From contig JAIENY010000004.1 of assembly GCA_019750915.1 (NCBI GenBank), forward strand, positions 173,073-237,072: 64,000 bases of DNA, written 5' to 3'. Made by a program: the position numbers and the translations under genes. This stretch comes from Xanthobacteraceae bacterium. GTDB lineage: Bacteria; Pseudomonadota; Alphaproteobacteria; Rhizobiales; Xanthobacteraceae. The notes under the pieces were generated by a model. The model searched no databases and was not told where the DNA came from. It saw only the letters and a list, made by a program, of their open reading frames with translations. Positions 47,553 to 54,123 of this stretch are shown here, in pieces. How positions within the stretch are numbered: position 1 is the first letter of the stretch; each line of letters opens with the position of its first letter.

Positions 47553-48000
47553 CTAATCTTGCGACGACGATGAGAACAGACGCTTGCTGAGAAGGGCGTG
47601 AACACCCCAATTGCTATCGACGACCTGCGTGACGCCGAAATCAACGGCAGCTGACATCAGCGCGATGGCTTCATCTTCACTCAGGCCCCGTACATTCATC
47701 CGAAAGCGGCGGACTTTTCGGAGGGCATCCTTCATCGCAAAATCAAGTGAGGATTTGGCTTAAACTCACTTTGCCCTTTGGCGCCAAACTCCGCCACGTA
47801 ATTCGGGTGACTGAAGCCGGTGAGCACCTAATGCGTTTCTGTTTCGATCAAGGGATACGTCAAATCCGCATAGGGCTGCGCGTTCAAATCCGCCTTCTTG
47901 TGCAAGATAACCTGAAACGTCCCGGTCATTGAACATTCGATCGCCGTTCCACTCAATTCTCCGTCGCCCTGAGCCGCATGCGCGGCTATTCAGTAGGGCG
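47553..48000 (-). pseudogene. Acetamidase/formamidase (FmdA/AmdA) C-terminal remnant
   Basis: Minus-strand translation gives AHAAQGDGELSGTAIECSM, the signature of the FmdA/AmdA acetamidase-formamidase family, then a TAG where tyrosine is expected (ETETH*VLTGF). One frameshift follows, then the intact C-terminus GLSEDEAIALMSAAVDFG with VTQVVDSNWGVHALL. The N-terminal three quarters are missing. Just upstream (48000-48100) a different frame reads IFERAAHPYTAALL, like the end of a peptide ABC ATPase, which may mark a deletion junction. It lies 20 nt before the ridA remnant on the same strand. Confidence 0.78.
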
Positions 48001-48123
48001 GCGGTGTATGGATGCGCCGCTCGCTCGAATATCTTCTGCGCGTCGCTTTCCTCAAGATCGATCGGCGATTTGAACCTGCGGCCGGTCCAGCATCAATCCC
48101 GTCACCATACTTCAAGCGGCCGT

Positions 48124-48408
48124 TCAAAGTTGCCGCCGGAAGTCGATGCTTCGCAGAATGATGCCAGCCGGCTGTCCTTCGAACTCGGCATCTATGATTT
48201 TTTGTTCCGCTCGCGCTTCGATCTTGCTGCGCAATCGCATGAACTGCTCCTCGCGCTGGGCCAGTGTCACGCGTTTGGCGCCTTCGATATGGTCCATCGC
48301 ATCAGTGCTGACGGCGCAATTGATTTTCACGTCATCGTTCATCATCGTAAAGCGCATAACCATCCGATCAGCGTCGAAAACGTGAGAATCACCTGGGCTC
48401 AGGGACAT
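48124..48408 (-). CDS. Small DUF1488-like protein
   Basis: A 94-aa ORF: a VFDADRMVMRFTMMNDDVKINCAVS beta-rich start, then FMRLRSKIEARAEQKI, then a short tail. This pattern recalls the DUF1488 family of small soluble proteins. Function unknown. It lies among decayed genes but seems intact. Confidence 0.5.
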   Translation of the reverse strand: MSLSPGDSHVFDADRMVMRFTMMNDDVKINCAVSTDAMDHIEGAKRVTLAQREEQFMRLRSKIEARAEQKIIDAEFEGQPAGIILRSIDFRRQL

Positions 48409-48882
48409 GGGCCGCGTTCCATTGCGTAAGAGACAATCGCGCGTTATCGCCAGATCAGGTTTTCAATGCGCCGAACAAAAGAACGAACGGCAATCTTCCG
48501 CCACGGCGGAAAACCTGATCTGCAGCCGTTGCCAAGGGGTGGCGTAACGCCTGCAGACTTCCTTCACACAGCGCGCCCGTCCGGGCTCGGCATCACCGTG
48601 CGCTCTTTAACGGCGAATAGCCATGACTTTCTGGTTATCGCCACCCTGGCGAGGCAAAAGCCAACCGGGAACTCTGGCCGAGATAACGGGACGACACTTT
48701 CACGCGTCAGTTTCTTCGCGAATAAATTTCGCAAGCTGAGATTCATCAGCTACAATAGCGAGATTGGAGTTCACCACTCGCTTCTGCATGCGTCGTCATA
48801 CGACAAGCCGCGATTGAAGGCGAAGAACTTCCCGGGCGTCGTCGAAATTCGGCGCCGTATCTCATGCACCACAGGAACCGAC
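48409..48882. other. Non-coding stretch
   Basis: A 474-nt stretch. An open frame crosses it on the plus strand, but its translation lacks protein character, so I do not call it. No repeat or RNA recognised. Confidence 0.4.
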
Positions 48883-49107
48883 ATGAAAAAGCCGCTCACG
48901 CTTGCAGACGAAGAACCGCGGAAGATCATGCGCGCAGATCGGGCACCTTCCGAAGGTTTCACCTTGGTCGTCGATGGTCACTACAAAAATGAATATCCAG
49001 ACGAACAGGCCGCGCAGGCCGCCGGAGCGGGACTGCTCGGCCGCTATCCTATGCTGCTGATCGAAATTTACGATGCCGGGACACAGACGCGATCCAAACT
49101 TTCGTAA
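48883..49107 (+). CDS. Hypothetical protein, 74 aa
   Basis: A short ORF from ATG 48883 (AGGA 6 nt upstream) with a compact pattern: GFTLVVDGHYKNEYPDEQAA then LLGRYPMLLIEIYDA. It looks like a small alpha/beta domain. The longer open frame starting at 48466 is rejected because its first 139 residues lack protein-like composition. Function unknown. It is the last recognisable chromosomal gene before the tRNA remnant. Confidence 0.55.
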   Translation: MKKPLTLADEEPRKIMRADRAPSEGFTLVVDGHYKNEYPDEQAAQAAGAGLLGRYPMLLIEIYDAGTQTRSKLS

Positions 49108-49311
49108 GCTGGCATCTTCGATTCATCGACCGGAAACCCGCCGCCATCTATTTCCGCGGGACTTGGCTGCATCGATGATCGGACACAAATCACCGGCCAC
49201 CAGCCGTAACGATCATTCGGATCATTCAGCCTGAAACAGCCCGATGATGCCAGTCTTCAAGGCGACTTCGTTGCGACGAAACGCCTGCGAATCGCTCATG
49301 ATTTGAGTTGA

Positions 49312-49360
49312 TGGTCGGAGTGGCAGGATTTGAACCTGCGACCCCTGCGTCCCGAACGCA
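49312..49360 (-). tRNA. 3' fragment of tRNA-Pro(CGG), probable attachment site
   Basis: On the minus strand this reads from the anticodon loop TTCGGGA (anticodon CGG) through the variable region, T-arm GCAGGTTCAAATCCTGC and acceptor strand CACTCCG to ACCA. The 5' half is not a tRNA: 12 nt instead of 19 lie between an acceptor-like GGAGTG (about 49373-49379) and the anticodon stem, whose first base pair is broken. This is what an integration into the 3' half of a tRNA gene leaves on one side. The intact tRNA would be expected at the far end of the element. Confidence 0.65.
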
Positions 49361-49416
49361 CCGACCAGACCACCACTCCCAGCACTATCAGCGACTTAGC
49401 ACTACTAAGCACAACC

Positions 49417-49442
49417 CGAGACTCCCGGAAAATCGGGTCTCG
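49417..49442. repeat. Imperfect hairpin near the island end
   Basis: CGAGA and CCCG pair with CGGG and TCTCG around a GAAAAT loop with a 2-nt bulge. It lies 60 nt inside the presumed island end. It may be a terminator or a recombinase/IHF-type site; no further support. Confidence 0.3.
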
Positions 49443-49543
49443 AGAGCCCCTGCGTGCAGAATGCGTGCAAAATCGGATCATGGGGGCCGGTGCCCTCATT
49501 CCGCAGGGCACGCGTCGACGTATCGCTTCTGTGGGGTCAGGTC

Positions 49544-50122
49544 ATGACTGCGCTGGAGCTTCGGGAATGCCTGGACGCCCTCCCCATGGACATTCGGCGG
49601 GAGCTCGATGAGATTCGAGAGATCGGCCGCGGTCCCTTCGGCCGCGCTCAAACCCAGCAGATCGTCGACCATCACCTAGTCCTGCTGCTTCGGCTCCGGC
49701 ACGAGTACCATGCCACCCACGCCGACCTGGTCGAGGTGCTCGGCCTTTACGGCATCACCGGACCGGACGGCGCCGCGCTGACTGCAGCCACGCTGTCGTC
49801 GGCGATCAGCCGGGCCCGCGCCCGGGCCGATGTCCGCTCCCGCTCCTCCATGCGCCGCGCCCGGACTGCGCTCCCTGCTCGTACCGACACCCCCTCCTCC
49901 GTATCCAGGCTCCATCGCCGGCATGCCGATGCGGGCGATCCGGAGCCCGACCTCATCTTTGCGAGCCGAGCCTCGCCGCCGCGGACCGCCGCGCCGAGCG
50001 ATATCGACCCGGTCTTCGGCACGCAGGCGTCCCCTTCCGGCCAAGAGGCCCCCGAACTCCGCCGCTCCGACCACAAGGAGCGTCTGATCGACCTTCTCGC
50101 TCAAGCATCCATGGAGGACTAG
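49544..50122 (+). CDS. Mobile-element protein of unknown function
   Basis: A 192-aa ORF with GGGGTCAGG 3 nt before ATG 49544. The N-terminal half is helical and contains HATHADLVEVLGLYGI...LTAATLSSAISRARARA, the kind of HTH-like segment seen in small mobilisation or partition accessory proteins. The C-terminal half is Pro/Ser/Arg-rich and probably disordered. It is directly followed (0 nt) by the ParA-like gene, so the two are coupled. Function unknown. Confidence 0.6.
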   Translation: MTALELRECLDALPMDIRRELDEIREIGRGPFGRAQTQQIVDHHLVLLLRLRHEYHATHADLVEVLGLYGITGPDGAALTAATLSSAISRARARADVRSRSSMRRARTALPARTDTPSSVSRLHRRHADAGDPEPDLIFASRASPPRTAAPSDIDPVFGTQASPSGQEAPELRRSDHKERLIDLLAQASMED

Positions 50123-51004
50123 ATGACCGACACCACGATCGCCTACGCCAAAATTGCCGCCCCCAAGACGCATCCCGCTTCCGTCCCCGACGGATTTCTT
50201 CCCGCCTATCGCTTCATCGAGTTCTGCTCGGTCGCAAGCCACGTCGGCAAGTCCACGCTCGCGGACTTCACTGCGCAGCTGCTCCCCCAGTTCGGCATCC
50301 CCGTGAAGCACGTGCGGATCGAGTCCAAGGCGGCTCGCTCGCGGCACGCCGACATCGTCCAGATCGACACGGAGAATTTCGCAGCGGCGGCCCGCCTCCC
50401 CGGTGCGGAAGCGGCCGTGCTTCGGCCGCTCTTCGAGATCATCGAGGCAGCAGCTCTGGACGAGGCGCGTCCGGTGATCGTTCTGGACTGGGGCGGCGGC
50501 ATCTCGGCGCTCCGCGCCAAGATCTATGCGGCGACGCAATTCGGCGACCAGCTTTCGGAGCTGGGCATGCGCGGCCTCTCCGTGGTGATGACGACGAACC
50601 TGACCGACCGAATGGCTCAGGCGGGCGAACTGATCGAACAGACCCAGACGGTCGTGCCAGGGATCGACGTCGCGCTGCTGCTTAACCGCCGGAACGGTTC
50701 CTTCACCTTCGTGGACGGCACCGAGGAGAAGCGGGTCTTTCAGGGTCTCCTTAAGGCGGCCAAGAACCTGCCGATCATCAAGATCCCGGCGGTCGCCGGC
50801 GAGAGCTGGCAGGCCTGCCAGGCTGCCGGTCTGACCATGCAGGAGGTGGTCGACATGAAGGCGGCCGCGCTCAGGCAACGGTTCGGCAGCGAGAACCGCT
50901 ATCTGGTATCGGCCTTTCAGATGCACGTGGCGGCGTTCTGGAGAGCCGCCGAGACCGAAATGCTGCGGGTTATGGCGGGCACCGATGCGGACCCGACGCG
51001 ATAG
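50123..51004 (+). CDS. ParA/MinD-like P-loop ATPase
   Basis: A 293-aa protein with a deviant Walker A SVASHVGKST (Lys43, about residues 36-45). A Walker B-like hydrophobic strand ends in VIVLDWGGG, and a conserved DVALLLNRRNGS-like guanine/adenine-recognition strand follows. It resembles ParA/TraL-type ATPases that act in partition or transfer of mobile DNA, but the first signature lysine of ParA is absent. It is the second gene of the island's first operon. Confidence 0.6.
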   Translation: MTDTTIAYAKIAAPKTHPASVPDGFLPAYRFIEFCSVASHVGKSTLADFTAQLLPQFGIPVKHVRIESKAARSRHADIVQIDTENFAAAARLPGAEAAVLRPLFEIIEAAALDEARPVIVLDWGGGISALRAKIYAATQFGDQLSELGMRGLSVVMTTNLTDRMAQAGELIEQTQTVVPGIDVALLLNRRNGSFTFVDGTEEKRVFQGLLKAAKNLPIIKIPAVAGESWQACQAAGLTMQEVVDMKAAALRQRFGSENRYLVSAFQMHVAAFWRAAETEMLRVMAGTDADPTR

Positions 51005-51263
51005 CTTCCTGAAGCGCCTGGCCGCGATAGAATCCCAGGCGCCGACACTGCGGCGCCAGGCCGAAGAGCGGATCCGCGGCCACTACCGCCTCCATCGCCG
51101 CCCGCCGCACGCCGCGGTGACCAGCCTGCTTCCGCGGCGGCGCGTCTACGCACTGATCTTCCTGTGCGAACTCGAGCATCGGCTCGGGCTTACGCCGCTT
51201 CTGCTGCGCCTTGGTGCGCTCCGTCGTCGTGCTGCGGCCGTGCGCGACCGGCTTCACAGATAG
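50985..51263 (+). CDS. Small arginine-rich protein
   Basis: A 92-aa ORF overlapping the end of the ParA-like gene by 20 nt and abutting the recombinase gene. It is very basic (Arg-rich) with a helical central part (VYALIFLCELEHRLGLTPLLLRLGALRRRAAAV). The tight spacing supports it; the biased composition makes a chance frame in GC-rich DNA possible. No family recognised. Confidence 0.4.
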   Translation: MRTRRDSFLKRLAAIESQAPTLRRQAEERIRGHYRLHRRPPHAAVTSLLPRRRVYALIFLCELEHRLGLTPLLLRLGALRRRAAAVRDRLHR

Positions 51264-52322
51264 GTGAACATGTTAAGGTCGAAAGGTTCTATGATGCCGA
51301 CGCAGTCTCCCCGCACCAGGAAGGACTACGCACGTCGCTGCCGACAGCTCGCGAAGGCTGCGCAACGCGAACTCGCGAAGGCTACGGGGCAGCGGGCGGA
51401 CACCATCGACCTGACGCCAGCCATGCTCGTCGACTTCGTCATCAGCAAGAAAAGCGACTATCTTGCAAATTCCTGGCGCGTCGTCCGCAGCGCCGTGATT
51501 GGCACCTTGATGAAGACCGCGCCTCTCGTCGACGAGACCGTCGCCAAGGAAATCGAGACCGCAATCGAGCGGCTCAAGCAGGAGAAACCGGCTCCCGAGA
51601 AGGAAAAGCAGCCAGCGACGTCGCGCACCAAGGACAAGTCGCCGACCGAGAAGGACCTGACCCGGATCAGGCACGCGGCGTTGGCCAAGCAGACGCAGAG
51701 CGCGACCGATCTGGTACAATACCTGAAGGCAAGCCTGTCTACTGGCTTGAGACCCTGCGAATGGCCTCGCGCTCGCTTTGGCAAGTCCACTCGCGACGGT
51801 TATCGCTGGATGCTCGTCATCGAAAATGCCAAGGCCACAAACGGCCGTGCCAACGGATCGATCCGGACCTTGTATTGGGAAGAACTGGCGCCGGAAGTCG
51901 TGCAGGACATCCTCACCTGGATCGCGAGGGCGCAGGACGGCGATTACGATCGCCGCCTCAACACGATCGGGCATCAGCTGTGGGAAATTACGCGGGAACT
52001 ATGGCCTCGCCGCAAGGAATGGCCGACCCTGTACTCGGCCCGCCACGTCGCCATCGCCGGCTGGAAGGCGTTCTACGTGCGCAATGGTCAAGGCCCTGCC
52101 GAACGGCTGGAGGCCTTGGCGGTCGTCGCCGCGCTCTGTGGGCACGGAAGCGACGAAACGGCGAGCAAGCATTACGCCCGTGCCAATGCGGCTTCCGGCA
52201 AGAGCCCGGTGCCGGCGGCCGACCCCGCAGAGGTTCAGAACGTCCGACGGGTCATCAAGCTGGATTGGCTGGAAAGCCTGCGGGAGGCAAAGGCCAACAA
52301 ACAAGCACGACCGCCGGGCTAG
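51264..52322 (+). CDS. Tyrosine recombinase-like protein
   Basis: A protein of about 352 aa (GTG 51264; ATG 51270 or 51291 are alternatives) with an N-terminal SAM-like DNA-binding half and a C-terminal catalytic half. It has Arg163 in TGLRPCEW, Arg260-His261 in YSARHVA, His294 in CGHGSDETA and the presumed nucleophile Tyr304 in SKHYA. The first histidine of the usual HxLRH box is replaced by tyrosine. A Lys/Glu-rich linker joins the halves (about residues 100-132). It is probably the integrase, or an accessory recombinase, of the island whose end is the tRNA-Pro fragment 2 kb away. Confidence 0.75.
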   Translation: MNMLRSKGSMMPTQSPRTRKDYARRCRQLAKAAQRELAKATGQRADTIDLTPAMLVDFVISKKSDYLANSWRVVRSAVIGTLMKTAPLVDETVAKEIETAIERLKQEKPAPEKEKQPATSRTKDKSPTEKDLTRIRHAALAKQTQSATDLVQYLKASLSTGLRPCEWPRARFGKSTRDGYRWMLVIENAKATNGRANGSIRTLYWEELAPEVVQDILTWIARAQDGDYDRRLNTIGHQLWEITRELWPRRKEWPTLYSARHVAIAGWKAFYVRNGQGPAERLEALAVVAALCGHGSDETASKHYARANAASGKSPVPAADPAEVQNVRRVIKLDWLESLREAKANKQARPPG

Positions 52323-52333
52323 TGGGCCAGGGT

Positions 52334-52454
52334 TCAATTCTTCAGGGTCACGCCTTCGCAGTGCGCCTTGTGCGGATAGAGGAATACGATGCCGCGATCC
52401 TTGAGCGGCGCGCACCGTTTCGTAGGTCCAGCCCGCAGCAGGCATCGCGATCAT
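52334..52454 (-). pseudogene. Remnant of an XRE regulator related to the one at 52773
   Basis: Minus-strand translation ends LKDRGIVFLYPHKAHCEGVTLKN, parallel to LERHGVVFLYGGKNHGKGVALKD at the end of the XRE gene at 52773. Upstream a TYETVRAA stretch continues the similarity in another frame, indicating a frameshift. The HTH part is gone. It shows that a second copy of the same regulator type once stood here. Confidence 0.6.
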
Positions 52455-52772
52455 AAACTGTCGCGAAAGCCTCGGACCGGTAATAATTCAGAGCCAGCGC
52501 AAGTCCAACACTTGGCGAACTAGGAGTCCACGCTGCTGCTTCCTCAGCCTCGTGAAGTCGACGTTCGAAGCGCGAGGCTGGATGCTCGCAGAAGCACGCC
52601 AGTTTGTGAGGCATGCCTACGCGCCGCCGCGGTGCATTCACGCCGACGAGCCGATGATCGACTTAAACTGACGCAAGCCGATCCCGACGAGGTCGCGCGT
52701 GAGGCAGGTCATCGATTTGCACTGGATCGAGAGGCTAATCGAATGCGCTAAGCCGAGCCCCGACGACGGCGT
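52455..52772. other. Non-coding stretch between XRE remnant and XRE gene
   Basis: A 318-nt stretch with no convincing frame; probably eroded DNA from the older copy of the module. Confidence 0.35.
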
Positions 52773-53030
52773 TCAGTCCTTGAGCGCAACTCCTTTTCCA
52801 TGATTCTTGCCCCCATAAAGAAACACGACGCCATGTCGCTCGAGAGCGTCGCGCATCCGCCTATACGTCGCGATCTTCAGCGGATTGACCGGGATTTCCT
52901 CGTCGGCCTCCAGTCGCGACACGGTGCGGCGATCGACGCCGATCTCGTGCGCGAGATCTAGCTGCTCCATCCCGACCAGCGCACGGCCGGCCCTGATCAT
53001 GCGCCCGGAAGGCAATTTGTCGACGGCCAT
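52773..53030 (-). CDS. XRE-family regulator of module A
   Basis: A regulator of about 85 aa from ATG 53030 (GGAG 6 nt upstream; ATG 53075 is in frame). The HTH is RAGRALVGMEQLDLAHEIGVDRRTVSRLEADEE (about residues 14-46). The short tail MRDALERHGVVFLYGGKN is typical of stand-alone XRE regulators in alphaproteobacteria. It diverges from the GIY-YIG/AAA-M41/exonuclease operon, and a perfect 34-bp palindrome lies in between, so it is the obvious candidate repressor. Confidence 0.85.
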   Translation of the reverse strand: MAVDKLPSGRMIRAGRALVGMEQLDLAHEIGVDRRTVSRLEADEEIPVNPLKIATYRRMRDALERHGVVFLYGGKNHGKGVALKD

Positions 53031-53096
53031 CGCAGGCTCCGAATCGGTATCGATTAACCATACACCGGAGCGCATCGAGCGCGACAGTGCCGGCCC

Positions 53097-53124
53097 TTGT
53101 TTAATGCGTCATATGGGATATATA
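53097..53124 (+). promoter_or_regulatory. Candidate promoter of the module A operon
   Basis: TTGTTT (53097-53102) and TATATA (53119-53124) are separated by 16 nt. Transcription would begin near 53131, at or next to the ATG, so the mRNA may be leaderless; no ribosome site is visible. The -10 box is the exact centre of the palindrome. Confidence 0.5.
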
Positions 53125-53138
53125 TCCCATATGACGCA
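53105..53138. promoter_or_regulatory. Perfect 34-bp palindrome, probable operator
   Basis: The half-site TGCGTCATATGGGATAT (53105-53121) is followed directly by its exact reverse complement (53122-53138), with no spacer. It covers the presumed -10 box and the ATG at 53131. Such symmetry fits a dimeric or tetrameric XRE repressor site; in RNA it could also form a 5' hairpin. Confidence 0.8.
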
Positions 53139-54123
53139 CATCAAATCCGAGACCTGCAGGTTGACCCAATCCGACCTCATCGGCGCTTCCATAAGCTCTC
53201 CCGGGCGCGGCTTCACGGCCGCAACCGTGTTCATCGATGGCACCGCGAGCGGGATGCGGCTGGTCAAATCGAGCGGTTCGAGATTGTCCATCCTCGTACT
53301 GCCGTTCGCCGAGCTTGCGCGCCTCAAGGAGCGTCTGTCGCCCTGGGACTACGTAGTCTACGTGATCGACGACCCCTCACTCGACAACGGCCAGAAGACC
53401 TATATCGGTCACGGCGACGGCGAGCGGAAGTTTGGAGATCGGCTCGGCAACGCTATCAGTGCAACCACACTGATCTATGTCATCATCGGCGCCGGCGACA
53501 CCTTCGACAAAGTCACGTCGCCCTACGTGGAAGCCAGGCTGATCGGCATCTGCACCGATCTCAATATCCCGCTCGCCAATTCTGGACGCCCCTTCGGCCG
53601 AGGTCTTGGCATCATAGATGATCTCGAACAGCTGGTCGGCCACGCCGAGACGCTTCTCTCGGTCGCTGGCTTCACGCGGATCGAGATGGCGCGTCGAAAT
53701 CCGCCTGCATTGCGCCAGCGGCTCTCGGTGACCTCGGACCGCGATGAACTGGTCGCAATGACCGAACAGGAGCAAGGCTTCGTTCCTCAGAATGGCCTAG
53801 CGTACCGACTTGATTGTCGTGATTTGCACGCCGTCGGCTACGCTTGGAACGATCGCTTCTACGTGATGGCAGGCTCCGACTATGCACGGCGCACGCGCAG
53901 CGATCTGTCCTACGATCATCAGCGACGCCGTGACTTGCTGAAGGCCGAGAAGTGGGTCGTCTCGGGCACCGGCATGCGGGACAAGATGGCGCTGAAGGTC
54001 GGCTTCCACTGCCGCAGCGGGGCGTTCGCCGCCAAGCTGCTGTCCGGCGAACACATCGACGAGAGCAGCTGGCTCGCCGTCGAGACCACGGCGGCGGCGC
54101 CTACCGGCGAGGCGCCCGAATGA
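53131..54123 (+). CDS. GIY-YIG-like nuclease with C-terminal DUF4357
   Basis: A protein of about 330 aa from ATG 53131. A GIY-YIG-like core spans about residues 74-190: VYV (76-78) and YIG (91-93) stand for the two halves of the motif, with Arg104 in GDRL as the expected catalytic arginine. A DUF4357-like domain (about residues 255-320, FYVMAGSDYARRTRSDL...WLAV) closes the protein. GIY-YIG domains cut DNA or RNA; DUF4357 often accompanies restriction-type nucleases. It is first in an operon and overlaps the AAA/M41 gene (ATGA). Open frame continues upstream to 52885 only by overlapping the XRE gene in antisense. Confidence 0.7.
   Translation: MTHIKSETCRLTQSDLIGASISSPGRGFTAATVFIDGTASGMRLVKSSGSRLSILVLPFAELARLKERLSPWDYVVYVIDDPSLDNGQKTYIGHGDGERKFGDRLGNAISATTLIYVIIGAGDTFDKVTSPYVEARLIGICTDLNIPLANSGRPFGRGLGIIDDLEQLVGHAETLLSVAGFTRIEMARRNPPALRQRLSVTSDRDELVAMTEQEQGFVPQNGLAYRLDCRDLHAVGYAWNDRFYVMAGSDYARRTRSDLSYDHQRRRDLLKAEKWVVSGTGMRDKMALKVGFHCRSGAFAAKLLSGEHIDESSWLAVETTAAAPTGEAPE

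Noticed and set aside
48466..48882. Upstream extension of the small gene at 48883
   Set aside because: The first about 139 residues lack protein-like composition, and a good start with ribosome site exists at 48883.
49312..49388. Intact tRNA-Pro gene
   Set aside because: The 5' half is about 8 nt too short, the D-arm cannot form, and the first acceptor and anticodon-stem pairs are broken.
51164..52456. 430-aa open frame overlapping the recombinase in another frame
   Set aside because: Composition dominated by Arg/Gly/Pro; the recombinase frame has recognisable catalytic motifs.
52885..53130. 82-residue upstream extension of the GIY-YIG gene
   Set aside because: It would run antisense through the XRE regulator gene and through the promoter and palindrome, and its translation is Ser/Arg-rich without domain character.
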